Shown here piece by piece: positions 1-9,138 of a DNA stretch of 64,000 nt (position 1 is the stretch's first letter; each line of letters starts with the position of its first letter). Source of the stretch: APNM01 sp040361335. GTDB lineage: Bacteria > Pseudomonadota > Gammaproteobacteria > Nevskiales > Salinisphaeraceae. The position numbers and the translations under genes are program-made. The notes beneath the pieces are model-generated. The model was not told where the DNA came from, did no database searches, and saw only the letters and a list, made by a program, of their open reading frames with translations. Location: positions 120,641 to 184,640 of the forward strand of contig NZ_APNM01000009.1 of the NCBI RefSeq assembly GCF_040361335.1. The letters are read 5' to 3'.

Positions 1-1
1 T

Positions 2-916
2 CGAGCCCAGGAGAGCATTCGGTTGATCGAGAGCGATCGGGTTTTGTTCGAGCATCTGGTCGATGCCGCCGAGGCAAAGTACTCGGCCGCCCTCGTGCGC
101 ACGCGCCAACATGACGTGATACGCGCGCAGCTGGAGCTCACCCGCCTTGAGGACCGGCTCACTGCGCTGCGCCAGCAAAAGGACGTCGCGCAGCAGCGAT
201 TGTCCGAATGGATCGGCCCAGTCGCGGGAGGCGATCTCGATACGACACTGCCCCGGATAGCGCCCGCCGCCCCGGATTTGCTGACCGATTCCCGCTCGCC
301 CTCCCGTCAAACCTGGTACGAGCATGTCCGTCGGCATCCGGCCCTGCTTGCCGTTGATCGCCGCATCGACGCAGTGCGCACCGATGTCGACCTCGCCCGA
401 CAGAAATACCGTCCGGAATGGAACATCACGGCGCAGTACGGTTACCGCGACGATGAGCCCACCGGTCGGGATCGGGCCGACCTGTTCTCGGTCGGCGTCA
501 CCTTCGATCTCCCCATCTTCACCGACAAGCGTCAGGACCGGGAGCTGGCGGCCGCCAGGGCGCGCGCCGAGGAGGCCATGACCGATAGATCGCTGCTGGT
601 CCGTGAATTGGTGGCACAGCTCGACGAGGCACGGGACCGGCTGGTACGCCTCGACCAGCGCGAGGCCATTTTCAACCGCCGGCTCCTGCCGCAGATGCGC
701 CAACAGGCCGAGGCGTCGCTGACCGCCTACTACAACGACGACGGCGACTTCGCCGAGGCGGTCCGTGCGCATATCGACGAGCTCAACGCGAAGATCGAGG
801 CGCTCACGGTCACGGTGGAACGCCTGAAGACCATCGCCCAGATCAACTATCTGCTCGCGCAAGCGCCCAGCGACGCGCAGCGCGTTTCCGAATTGAACCG
901 AGGAATTGCCCCATGA
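2..916 (+). CDS. TolC-family outer-membrane efflux channel, CusC-like (5' end outside window)
   Basis: The frame is open from base 2, so this is the C-terminal ~304 residues of a gene that begins before the window; the first internal Met (base 23) is not a credible start. The visible part is the second half of an outer-membrane efflux protein: long amphipathic, Ala/Arg/Glu-rich helices flank a beta-rich stretch (FSVGVTFDLPIF at about residues 160-170). It would form the outer-membrane exit duct of a tripartite pump. Its stop overlaps the start of the CusB-like adaptor by 4 bases (ATGA), so the two are translationally coupled, with a CusA-like pump next: the cusCBA order. The copper/silver assignment comes from the partners, because the channel itself is not metal-specific. 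Confidence 0.88.
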   Translation, partial: RAQESIRLIESDRVLFEHLVDAAEAKYSAALVRTRQHDVIRAQLELTRLEDRLTALRQQKDVAQQRLSEWIGPVAGGDLDTTLPRIAPAAPDLLTDSRSPSRQTWYEHVRRHPALLAVDRRIDAVRTDVDLARQKYRPEWNITAQYGYRDDEPTGRDRADLFSVGVTFDLPIFTDKRQDRELAAARARAEEAMTDRSLLVRELVAQLDEARDRLVRLDQREAIFNRRLLPQMRQQAEASLTAYYNDDGDFAEAVRAHIDELNAKIEALTVTVERLKTIAQINYLLAQAPSDAQRVSELNRGIAP

Positions 917-2496
917 GCAACCGCGTGACCTATCCCCTGCTGATCGCACTGGGTGCACTGGCAGGCGCCGCCGGCGCATGGCTGTGGCCCGCCGGACCCT
1001 CGGGAACCGCGGCCGATGTCGACGGCGAACCCGAGCCACTGTATTGGGTCGCCCCGATGGACCCGAGCTACCGGCGTGACGAGCCCGGCAAGTCGCCCAT
1101 GGGCATGGATCTGATCCCTGTGTACGAGGACGGCACCGCTGCGGACAGCCCCGGGACGGTGCGCATCTCGCCCGACGTGATCAACAACCTGGGTGTACGC
1201 TCAGCACCGGTTGAGCGCGGCGCCTTTGACAACTCGATCCGGACTGTGGGGTATGTCCAATACGACGAGGATCGCCTGACGCACATCCATTCCCGGGTGG
1301 ACGGCTGGATCGAGAAACTCCACATCAAGGCCGAGGGCGATCCGGTCCGCCAGGGCGAGGCGCTGTATGCGATCTACTCCCCTACTCTGGTCAACGCCCA
1401 AGAAGAGCTGCTGCTTGCCTTGAGCCGCAACAACACGCGCCTGATCCGTGCCGCCGAGGAGCGTCTTGCCGCGTTGAAGGTGCCTGGGCCCACCATCGCA
1501 AAGCTGAAAACCGACCGGCAGGTGCGGCAGATGGTCACAGTGTACGCACCGCAATCCGGCGTGGTGGACGATCTCAGGATTCGCGAAGGCATGTTCGTCA
1601 AGCCGGACCTGACGATGATGTCCATCGGCGTCCTGGACGAGGTATGGGTGGTCGGCGAGGTGTTCGAGCGTCAAGTCTCCCTGATCGAGGAAGATGACCC
1701 GGTGACCATGACCCTCGACTACCTGCCGGACCGGCGATGGACCGGTGAGGTCGATTACATCTATCCCGACATCAGCCCCAAGACCCGCACCGCCCGCGTG
1801 CGGATGCGCTTCGCCAATCCGGACCACGCGCTCAAACCCGACATGTTCGCGCAGATCACCATCAGCGCCCGCCGGCGCGACGAGGCTCTGCTGATCCCAC
1901 GCGAGGCCCTGATCCGCACCGGCGGCAAGCCTCGGGTCGTGCTCGCACTGGGCGACGGTCGGTTCAAGTCGATCGAGGTGGAGGCGGGCCGCATCGGTGA
2001 CGACCGCGTGGAGATCCTGGCCGGTCTGAAGGCGGGTGAGCTCGTCGTGACCTCGGCCCAGTTCCTGATCGACTCGGAATCCAGCAAGACCTCGGATTTT
2101 AAGCGACTGCACCACGGCGAGGAAGGCAACGAACGCCCCGGCTCGGTCTGGACCGAGGCGCGCGTCGAGGCGCTGATGCCCGCGCATCGCATGGTCACGC
2201 TCGAGCACGAGACGATCGAGGCCTGGCAATGGCCGGCGATGCGTATGGATTTCACCGTCGATGAGGCGGTCAACCTCTCCCTACTCGAGACGGGGATGCG
2301 GGTGCACGTCGAGATCACCGAGGACGACGAGGGGAAGCACCGCATCACGGGCCTGCATGTTCCCGGCAACGAGGGCGGCCCTGCCGCGCAGGACGGATCC
2401 GGGGCAGCACGCCAGCCGGAGTCGTCCGATGCTCCGGGGGCCGGTCACGAGCGTGAGCCGGAACCGGACAGCGCACATAACGGCCACGGCAGCTAA
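913..2496 (+). CDS. cusB: CusB-type periplasmic adaptor fused to a C-terminal CusF-like domain
   Basis: A 527-residue membrane-fusion protein that links the RND pump to its outer-membrane channel and hands over Cu(I)/Ag(I). Order of parts: an N-terminal membrane anchor (about 5-27), a heavy-metal-binding motif (about 43-71, PMDPSYRRDEPGKSPMGMDL), barrel-sandwich/lipoyl and beta-barrel domains (about 95-400), then a CusF-like OB domain from about 412. That last domain keeps the CusF ligand pattern: His in TLEHETI, then Trp and two Met in WPAMRMDF (about 440-445). The tail is His-rich. CusF is normally a separate chaperone; here it is covalently attached. The gene overlaps the upstream channel gene by 4 bases and lies 11 bases before the pump gene. 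Confidence 0.93.
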   Translation: MSNRVTYPLLIALGALAGAAGAWLWPAGPSGTAADVDGEPEPLYWVAPMDPSYRRDEPGKSPMGMDLIPVYEDGTAADSPGTVRISPDVINNLGVRSAPVERGAFDNSIRTVGYVQYDEDRLTHIHSRVDGWIEKLHIKAEGDPVRQGEALYAIYSPTLVNAQEELLLALSRNNTRLIRAAEERLAALKVPGPTIAKLKTDRQVRQMVTVYAPQSGVVDDLRIREGMFVKPDLTMMSIGVLDEVWVVGEVFERQVSLIEEDDPVTMTLDYLPDRRWTGEVDYIYPDISPKTRTARVRMRFANPDHALKPDMFAQITISARRRDEALLIPREALIRTGGKPRVVLALGDGRFKSIEVEAGRIGDDRVEILAGLKAGELVVTSAQFLIDSESSKTSDFKRLHHGEEGNERPGSVWTEARVEALMPAHRMVTLEHETIEAWQWPAMRMDFTVDEAVNLSLLETGMRVHVEITEDDEGKHRITGLHVPGNEGGPAAQDGSGAARQPESSDAPGAGHEREPEPDSAHNGHGS

Positions 2497-2507
2497 GGAG
2501 CCCCGAG

Positions 2508-5500
2508 ATGCTTGAATCTCTCATCCGCTGGTCGATCGGCAACCGGTTTCTGGTGCTGCTGGCCACCGTCATCCTGGTCGGGGCGGGTGTCTACTCGCTG
2601 AAAAACACGCCGGTCGACGCGATACCGGACCTCTCCGACGTGCAGGTGATCGTCAAGACGAGCTACCCCGGCCAGGCGCCGCAAGTCGTGGAGGATCAGG
2701 TGACGTACCCGCTCACCACGGCGATGCTGTCGGTGCCGGGGGCGATAACCGTGCGGGGCTTCTCCTTCTTCGGCGACTCCTACGTCTACGTGATCTTCGA
2801 CGAGGACACGGATATGTACTGGGCGCGCTCGCGCGTGCTGGAGTACCTGTCCCAGGTGGCACCCGATCTGCCCGCAAACGCACGGCCACAACTCGGACCG
2901 GACGCCACCGGCGTCGGCTGGGTCTATATCTACGCCCTCGTGGACCGGACCGGCGCGCACGACCTCAGTCAGCTACGCACGCTGCAGGATTGGTTTCTCA
3001 AATACGAGTTGCAGACCGTGCCGGGCGTGTCCGAGGTGGCCACGGTCGGCGGCATGGTGAAGCAGTACCAGATCACGGTCGACCCGGAGAAGTTGCGCGC
3101 CTTCGACATCCCGATGTCGCACATTCAGAAGGCCGTCCAGCGCGGCAACCAGGAAGTGGGCGCCTCCGTCGTGGAGATGGCCGAGGCCGAATACATGGTG
3201 CGGGCCACGGGTTACATCCAGAGCACCGACGCCTTGGCCGATATCCCACTTGGGCTCGACGTGAACGGCACGCCGCTGCTGCTCAAGGACGTGGCCGACA
3301 TCGGCGTCGGCCCGCAGATGCGACGCGGCGTGGCCGAGCTCAACGGGGAAGGCGAGACCGTCGGCGGCATCGCGGTCATGCGCTTCGGGGAGAACGCGCA
3401 GAAAACCATCGCCGGCGTCAAGGACAAGCTGGCGAAGCTCGAAGCCAGCCTGCCGAAAGGGGTGGAAGTCGTCACCGTCTACGACCGCTCCGGCCTCATC
3501 GAGCGTGCGGTGGAGACGCTCTGGCACAAGCTGCTGGAGGAATTCATCGTTGTCGCACTGGTGTGCGTGGTGTTCCTGTTCCACGTGCGCTCGTCGCTGG
3601 TCGCGATCCTCAGCCTGCCGGTGGGCATACTCGTGGCCTTCATCGTCATGCACTGGCAGGGGCTGAACGCCAACATCATGTCGCTGGGCGGCATTGCCAT
3701 CGCCATCGGCGCCATGATCGACGGCGCCATCGTGATGATCGAGAACATGCACAAACACATGGAGCGTACCCCGCTGACCCCCGAGAACCGCTGGCGCGTG
3801 GTCGCCGACTCGGCATCGGAGGTGGGACCGGCCCTGTTCTTCAGCTTGCTGATCATCACCGTGAGCTTTTTGCCGGTGTTCACCCTGGAGGCGCAGGAGG
3901 GCCGCATGTTCTCGCCGCTGGCCTTCACCAAGACCTACGCGATGGCGGCCAGCGCCGCGCTCGCGGTCACCCTGGTGCCGGTGCTCATGGGCTATTTCAT
4001 CCGGGGGCGGGTGATGCCCGAGCATGCCAACCCGGTCAACCGCCTGCTGATCGGCGCCTACCGGCCCGTGCTCCGCACGGTGCTGCGCCACCCGAAAGCG
4101 GCGCTCGCGGGGGCGCTGGCCATCACCCTGGTCGGGTTCTGGCCGGTAGACCGGATCGGCAGCGAGTTCATGCCGCCACTGGATGAGGGCGACCTGATGT
4201 ACATGCCAACCACCTACGCCGGCATCTCCATCGGTAAGGCGCGCGAGCTGCTGCAGCAGACCGACAAGCTCATCCGCACGGTGCCGGAGGTCGAGACCGT
4301 GTTCGGCAAGGTCGGGCGCGCCGAGACCGCCACCGACCCGGCGCCCCTGACCATGATCGAGACCTTCATCCAGCTGAAGCCGCGCGAGCAATGGCGGGAG
4401 GGCCTGACCACCGAGGACCTGAGGAAGGAGCTGGACCGGCTGGTGCGCTTCCCCGGCGTCACCAATGCCTGGGTCATGCCGATCAAGACCCGCATCGACA
4501 TGCTGGCGACCGGCATCAAGACCCCGGTGGGCATCAAGGTCGCGGGACCGGAGCTCGCCGAGATCCAGCGCATCGGACAGCGGCTGGAAACGATTCTCGC
4601 GGACGTGCCCGGGACCGCCTCGGTCTATTCGGAGCGGGTGTCCGGCGGTCGCTATATCAAAGTGGATATCAACCGCGCCAAGGCGGCGCGCTATGGTCTG
4701 AACATCGACGATATTCAGCAGGTCCTCGCCACGGCTATCGGTGGCATGAACCTCACGGAAACCATCGAGGGGCTTGAGCGGTTCCCGGTCAACCTGCGCT
4801 ATCCGCAGTATTACCGGGACTCTCCCGAGCAGCTGGCACGGATGCCGCTGGTCACGCCGAGCGGCCAGCGCATCGCCGTCGGCGACGTCGCCAGGGTCTA
4901 CATCGAGGACGGCCCACCCGCCATCAAAACCGAGAACGCCCGCCTGAACGGCTGGACCTATGTCGACATCGACGGGGTGGATGTGGGCAGCTACGTCGAG
5001 CGAGCGCGTCGCACGGTGGCCGACGAGCTCGATCTACCGGCGGGCTATTCCGTGACCTGGTCCGGCCAGTACGAGTACATGGAGCGGGCCAAGGAGAAGC
5101 TCACCTACGTGGTGCCCTTGACACTCGCCATCATCGCAGTGCTGCTATATCTGAATTTCCGCAGCGCCTGGGAAGTCGCCATCATCATGGGCACGCTGCC
5201 GCTGGCGATGATCGGCGCTATCTGGCTGATGTACCTGCTCGGCTACAACTTCTCGGTCGCGGTGGGCGTCGGCTTCATCGCGCTGGCCGGCGTGGCCGTG
5301 GAGATCGGCGTGATCATGCTGGTCTACCTCAATCAGGCGCACGCCCGCATGCGCACCGAATGCGACGGGCAAGGGATACGACCGGATAAGGACACTTTGC
5401 GGGACGCCGTCCTGCAGGGGGCCGTGCTGCGCGTTCGACCGGTGACGATGACCGCCGCGGCGGTCATCGGCGGTCTGCTGCCGATCATGTACGGCGGCGG

Positions 5501-5630
5501 CACCGGCTCGGAGGTCATGCAGCGCATCGCTGCGCCCATGGTCGGTGGCATGGTCAGCGCTTTCCTGCTCACCCTGCTGGTGCTGCCGACGGTGTACTAC
5601 GTCTGGAAAGGATACTCCCTGAACTCATGA
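2508..5630 (+). CDS. cusA: CusA-type Cu(I)/Ag(I) RND efflux pump
   Basis: A 1040-residue inner-membrane proton-driven pump. It has twelve predicted membrane spans and two large periplasmic loops. The TM4 proton-relay Asp lies in GAMIDGAIVMIEN at residue 405, the same number as in E. coli CusA. The three methionines that bind copper in CusA (573, 623, 672) are all present at a constant offset, M566 (LMYMP), M616 (LTMIE) and M665 (RIDML), which supports Cu/Ag specificity. It starts 11 bases after the cusB-like gene with a purine-rich site (aaggagcc) and completes a cusCBA set. Length is normal. Confidence 0.95.
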   Translation: MLESLIRWSIGNRFLVLLATVILVGAGVYSLKNTPVDAIPDLSDVQVIVKTSYPGQAPQVVEDQVTYPLTTAMLSVPGAITVRGFSFFGDSYVYVIFDEDTDMYWARSRVLEYLSQVAPDLPANARPQLGPDATGVGWVYIYALVDRTGAHDLSQLRTLQDWFLKYELQTVPGVSEVATVGGMVKQYQITVDPEKLRAFDIPMSHIQKAVQRGNQEVGASVVEMAEAEYMVRATGYIQSTDALADIPLGLDVNGTPLLLKDVADIGVGPQMRRGVAELNGEGETVGGIAVMRFGENAQKTIAGVKDKLAKLEASLPKGVEVVTVYDRSGLIERAVETLWHKLLEEFIVVALVCVVFLFHVRSSLVAILSLPVGILVAFIVMHWQGLNANIMSLGGIAIAIGAMIDGAIVMIENMHKHMERTPLTPENRWRVVADSASEVGPALFFSLLIITVSFLPVFTLEAQEGRMFSPLAFTKTYAMAASAALAVTLVPVLMGYFIRGRVMPEHANPVNRLLIGAYRPVLRTVLRHPKAALAGALAITLVGFWPVDRIGSEFMPPLDEGDLMYMPTTYAGISIGKARELLQQTDKLIRTVPEVETVFGKVGRAETATDPAPLTMIETFIQLKPREQWREGLTTEDLRKELDRLVRFPGVTNAWVMPIKTRIDMLATGIKTPVGIKVAGPELAEIQRIGQRLETILADVPGTASVYSERVSGGRYIKVDINRAKAARYGLNIDDIQQVLATAIGGMNLTETIEGLERFPVNLRYPQYYRDSPEQLARMPLVTPSGQRIAVGDVARVYIEDGPPAIKTENARLNGWTYVDIDGVDVGSYVERARRTVADELDLPAGYSVTWSGQYEYMERAKEKLTYVVPLTLAIIAVLLYLNFRSAWEVAIIMGTLPLAMIGAIWLMYLLGYNFSVAVGVGFIALAGVAVEIGVIMLVYLNQAHARMRTECDGQGIRPDKDTLRDAVLQGAVLRVRPVTMTAAAVIGGLLPIMYGGGTGSEVMQRIAAPMVGGMVSAFLLTLLVLPTVYYVWKGYSLNS

Positions 5631-5676
5631 CGCCGGACGGCAACGACGTCACGTCATCGAAATGACAGGTGAAACC

Positions 5677-5985
5677 ATGAACTACCGGAAAGTGACCGCG
5701 ATCTTCCCCACCCTGGAGCTGGACAATGTGGAACAGGCGCTGATGGAACTCGGCGTGCCCGGCATGTCGGTCTCAGCCACACACGGCTTCGGGGAATACC
5801 GGAATTACTTCGCGAAGGACACCATGACGGACTGCGTGCGCGTGGAGATATTCACCGACGCCGACAGGGCCACCGAGATCGCGAGAACGATCGCCCGGAC
5901 CGCGCACAAGGGATTGAAGACCGACGGCATCGTTGCGGTCTTGCCGGCCGAGATGGTATGGCACATCCGTGATTATCAGGACTAG
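5677..5985 (+). CDS. P-II-like small regulator linked to cusA
   Basis: About 102 residues with the P-II/CutA-like ferredoxin-fold pattern: an N-terminal strand (YRKVTAIFP), a helix (VEQALMELGVPGMSV), a shortened T-loop region, a strand (CVRVEIFTD) and helix (ATEIARTIARTA). I chose the ATG at 5677 over an in-frame ATG 15 bases upstream because AGGTGA sits at the right distance. The canonical P-II nucleotide-binding B-loop (TGxxGDGK) is absent, replaced by AHKGLKTDGIVAV, so it may sense metal or bind a partner rather than ATP/2-oxoglutarate. P-II-like genes beside CusA/CzcA pumps are a recognised group (PII-NG). Two other copies occur in this window. Confidence 0.75.
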   Translation: MNYRKVTAIFPTLELDNVEQALMELGVPGMSVSATHGFGEYRNYFAKDTMTDCVRVEIFTDADRATEIARTIARTAHKGLKTDGIVAVLPAEMVWHIRDYQD

Positions 5986-6048
5986 TGGCTCGAGGCAGTG
6001 ACGGCCATTCCATCAAGGCCACGGACTGATCACTTTGGGAGATTCGGC

Positions 6049-8463
6049 ATGAAAGAGCCAAACGATTCCGAGCATGTAGACCCCGTGTGCGGCATGGTGG
6101 CCGACCCGGCCAGCGCGCCCAGTCTGGAACATGCCGGCAAGACCTATTTTTTCTGCAGCGAGCGGTGCCGGGACAAGTTCTCGGCCGAGCCCGAGCGCTA
6201 TCTGCACCCTGCACCCCGGGATGCCGAACCCGCCCCGGCCGGCACGCGTTACGTCTGCCCGATGTGCGAGGGCGTCGCGCAGGACCGGCCCGGCAATTGC
6301 CCCAGGTGCGGCATGGCGCTGGAGCCGGAGACCCCGCAGCTCACGCGCACGATCTATACCTGTCCGATGCATCCGGAGATCGAGCGGGAAGAGCCGGGCG
6401 ACTGCCCGATTTGCGGGATGGCGCTGGAGCCGAAGACCGTCACCGCCGAGAATCAGGCGAGCCCTGAGCTCAAGGACATGACGCGGCGCCTATGGGTGGG
6501 TGCGCTGCTGACCGTGCCGGTGGTAATTCTGGCCATGGGGGGATATATCCCGGGCGTCGAGATGGAGGCATTCGTTCCCCACCAGATCGGGATATGGCTT
6601 GAGCTGGCGCTGGCCACACCCGTGGTGCTGTGGAGTGGCTGGCCATTCTTCGAGCGTGGCTATCGCTCAGTGGCGACCTGGAATCTCAACATGTTCACGC
6701 TGATCGCCCTGGGGGTCGGCGTGGCCTACGTCTATAGCGTTGTCGCCACCATTTTCCCGCACATCTTCCCACCGTCGTTCCAGGACGAATCCGGACGCGT
6801 GGCGGTGTACTTCGAGGCCGCCGCCGTGATCGTCACCCTGGTCTTGGTCGGCCAGGTCATGGAGCTGCGCGCACGCAGCCAGACCAATGCGGCCATCAAG
6901 GCCCTGCTGGGTCTGGCGCCCAACACCGCACGCCGCGTCAACTCGGACGGCACCGAGGAAGATATACCACTGGAACAGGTGCAGCTCGGCGACAAGCTAC
7001 GGGTGCGCCCCGGCGAGAAGGTGCCGGTGGACGGCGTGGTGCTCGAAGGCAGCTCCTCGGTGGACGAATCAATGATCACCGGCGAACCCATCCCCGTCGA
7101 GAAAGGCGCAGACGACAGGGTTATCGGCGCCACCGTGAACGGCACGGGCTCACTGGTGATCGAGGCGGAGCGCGTGGGCAGCGACACCCTGCTCTCGCAA
7201 ATCGTGCAGATGGTCGCCGAGGCGAGCCGCAGCCGAGCACCCATACAGAACCTGGTGGACGTGGTAGCGAGTTATTTCGTGCCGGCAGTGGTCGTTACCG
7301 CCGTGATCACCTTCATCGTTTGGGGGATCTGGGGCCCCGCGCCGGCGATGGCCTATGCCCTGATCAATGCCGTAGCGGTCCTGATCATCGCGTGTCCGTG
7401 CGCCCTGGGTCTGGCCACCCCCATGTCCATCATGGTGGCCAGCGGCAAAGGCGCCTCCCTGGGCGTGCTGTTCAAGAACGCCGAGGCCATCCAGACCCTG
7501 CGCCAGGTCGACACCTTGATCGTGGACAAGACCGGCACGCTCACCGAGGGCCGGCCGCATCTTCAGGACGTGTTCGCAGCCACTGGCTTCGACGAGGAGC
7601 AGGTATTGGCCTGGGCAGCCGGACTGGAGCGCGGCAGTGAGCACCCGCTGGCGGCGGCCATCGTCCAGGGCGCGGAAGAGCGCGGCGTCTCACCGGAGCG
7701 CGCGACGGGCTTCGAGTCGATTACGGGCAAGGGCGTCCGGGGCCAGGTCGGCGGTCACGAGGTGGCGTTGGGTAACCGCGCCCTGATGCGCATGTTGGAC
7801 GTGGATGCCGAGGCGCTGGCTGAGCGCGCGGAAACCTTTCGCGCCGAAGGCAAGACAGCCATGTTCGTGGCCCTGGACGGGCGGCCAGCCGGGCTTGTCA
7901 CCGTCGCCGATCCCGTCAAGGAGACCACCCCGGATGCGATACGGGCGTTGCACGAGGCCGGGCTGCGCATCACGATGCTGACGGGTGACAGCGAGACCAC
8001 CGCGCGTGCGGTCGCCGGCCGGCTCGGTATCGACGAAGTGCTCGCCGAGGTCTTGCCGGAGCAAAAGGCCGAGAAGGTCAAGTCGCTACAGGCCGAAGGC
8101 CGGTTCGTGGCCATGGCCGGTGACGGCATCAACGACGCACCCGCCCTGGCTCAGGCCCAGGTCGGCATCGCCATGGGCACAGGCACCGATGTGGCCATGG
8201 AAAGCGCCGGCGTGACCTTGGTCAAGGGGGACCTGCGAGGCATCGTGCGCGCGATCAAACTCAGTCGGGCAACCATGCGTAACATCAAGCAGAACCTGTT
8301 CTTCGCCTTCGTCTACAACAGCCTGGGGGTGCCCGTCGCAGCCGGAATCCTCTACCCGTTCTTCGGCATTCTGCTCTCGCCCATCATCGCGGCGGCAGCA
8401 ATGTCGTTCAGCTCCGTGTCGGTGGTAGGCAACGCCCTACGCTTACGCCGTCAGGAAGTGTGA
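6049..8463 (+). CDS. copA: Copper-exporting P1B-type ATPase (YHS and two heavy-metal-binding N-terminal modules)
   Basis: About 804 residues. It pumps copper from the cytoplasm to the periplasm at the cost of ATP. The start at 6049 is preceded by GGGAGA; an in-frame ATG at 5998 has no such site. From the N-terminus: a YHS-like domain (DPVCGM, about 11-16), two Zn-ribbon-like heavy-metal-binding motifs (CPMCEG...CPRCGMAL and CPMHPE...CPICGMAL, about 66-130), eight membrane spans, the CPC permeation motif at 449-451, the phosphorylated Asp at 493 (DKTGTLT), and the TGD and GDGINDAP signatures. It has no CxxC HMA domain; the N-terminal modules replace it. It probably supplies periplasmic copper to the adjacent RND pump. 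It follows the P-II-like gene by 63 bases. Confidence 0.95.
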   Translation: MKEPNDSEHVDPVCGMVADPASAPSLEHAGKTYFFCSERCRDKFSAEPERYLHPAPRDAEPAPAGTRYVCPMCEGVAQDRPGNCPRCGMALEPETPQLTRTIYTCPMHPEIEREEPGDCPICGMALEPKTVTAENQASPELKDMTRRLWVGALLTVPVVILAMGGYIPGVEMEAFVPHQIGIWLELALATPVVLWSGWPFFERGYRSVATWNLNMFTLIALGVGVAYVYSVVATIFPHIFPPSFQDESGRVAVYFEAAAVIVTLVLVGQVMELRARSQTNAAIKALLGLAPNTARRVNSDGTEEDIPLEQVQLGDKLRVRPGEKVPVDGVVLEGSSSVDESMITGEPIPVEKGADDRVIGATVNGTGSLVIEAERVGSDTLLSQIVQMVAEASRSRAPIQNLVDVVASYFVPAVVVTAVITFIVWGIWGPAPAMAYALINAVAVLIIACPCALGLATPMSIMVASGKGASLGVLFKNAEAIQTLRQVDTLIVDKTGTLTEGRPHLQDVFAATGFDEEQVLAWAAGLERGSEHPLAAAIVQGAEERGVSPERATGFESITGKGVRGQVGGHEVALGNRALMRMLDVDAEALAERAETFRAEGKTAMFVALDGRPAGLVTVADPVKETTPDAIRALHEAGLRITMLTGDSETTARAVAGRLGIDEVLAEVLPEQKAEKVKSLQAEGRFVAMAGDGINDAPALAQAQVGIAMGTGTDVAMESAGVTLVKGDLRGIVRAIKLSRATMRNIKQNLFFAFVYNSLGVPVAAGILYPFFGILLSPIIAAAAMSFSSVSVVGNALRLRRQEV

Positions 8464-8565
8464 CGTGCACAGATTCGGCTGGTATCGGACCAAGATCCTC
8501 GGCGCGCTGGTCAACGGTGGCTTTCTGTCGGGAGCCCACATTCTTCCGAAACGTAAGGCTTGCTG

Positions 8566-8576
8566 TAACTTAGTTA
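8566..8576. promoter_or_regulatory. Small perfect palindrome upstream of the merR gene
   Basis: TAACTTAGTTA (5-base arms around one T) lies 22 bases before the MerR start, in the 135-base gap after copA. The rest of the gap shows only a ribosome-binding site (AGGAGG, 9 bases before the ATG). The palindrome may be an autoregulatory site, but no convincing -35/-10 pair frames it. Confidence 0.3.
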
Positions 8577-8598
8577 TCAAATCAGGAGGCGTCGTGCC

Positions 8599-9060
8599 AT
8601 GACTTATTCGATTGGCCAACTTGCAAAGATGGCAGACTCCGATGTGGAAACCGTTCGCTATTATGAGCGGCGCGGCTTGATGCCGAAACCGCCCCGCACC
8701 AAGGCCGGTTATAGGAAGTATTCGCCGGATGAGGTGCGGCGTTTCCGTTTCATTCGTCGCGCGAAAACGCTCGGCTTCACGCTTCGTGAAATCGCTACAC
8801 TCCTGCGTTTGCAGGAAGGCGGCGACCGGGCCGAAGTGAAAGATATTGCGCAAACCAAGCTTTCACAGGTCGAGGCGCGGATCAAGGATTTGCAACACAT
8901 GCGTTCCGTGCTCACCGAGCTCCTTGCTCACTGCTCCGGGAGCGGCCCTGTCACGGGTTGTCCGATCATAGAGGCCTTGAACAGTGACACCGCGCCGCCC
9001 GAGATGGCATCATCGGCCCCGCCAGGGCCGGTGCGCCTACGCGATCGCCTCGACCAATGA
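8599..9060 (+). CDS. MerR-family metal-responsive transcriptional regulator
   Basis: 153 residues. An N-terminal winged-helix DNA-binding domain (SIGQLAKMADSDVETVRYYE, then RRGLMP) is followed by a long dimerisation helix and a C-terminal metal loop with two Cys spaced as in MerR (HCSGSGPVTGCPII, Cys-x8-Cys). The third MerR ligand, the Cys at the start of the dimerisation helix, is missing: the equivalent stretch reads GDRAEVKDIAQTKL. The sensed ion therefore cannot be taken as mercury; a MerR-like sensor for another soft metal fits better. The gene sits between copA and the next small-protein/CBA operon, whose promoter (9098-9128) has the 19-base spacing MerR proteins act on, so that operon is the likely target. 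Confidence 0.88.
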   Translation: MTYSIGQLAKMADSDVETVRYYERRGLMPKPPRTKAGYRKYSPDEVRRFRFIRRAKTLGFTLREIATLLRLQEGGDRAEVKDIAQTKLSQVEARIKDLQHMRSVLTELLAHCSGSGPVTGCPIIEALNSDTAPPEMASSAPPGPVRLRDRLDQ

Positions 9061-9097
9061 TCGCGTGCCTGGATTAATCGAGTGTGGCGTACAGCTA

Positions 9098-9128
9098 TTG
9101 ACTCCGTACTATGGTCCAGGCGTAATAT
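9098..9128 (+). promoter_or_regulatory. MerR-type promoter with 19-base spacer
   Basis: TTGACT (9098-9103) and TAATAT (9123-9128) are both near consensus but separated by 19 bases instead of 17, the hallmark of promoters that MerR-family proteins activate by DNA distortion. The spacer holds an imperfect dyad, CCGTACTATGG. The merR gene just upstream is the natural regulator. The promoter drives the small exported protein at 9139 and probably the whole CBA operon to 15714. The -10 box lies only 10 bases before the best ATG. Confidence 0.72.
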
Positions 9129-9138
9129 GCGACGCATT

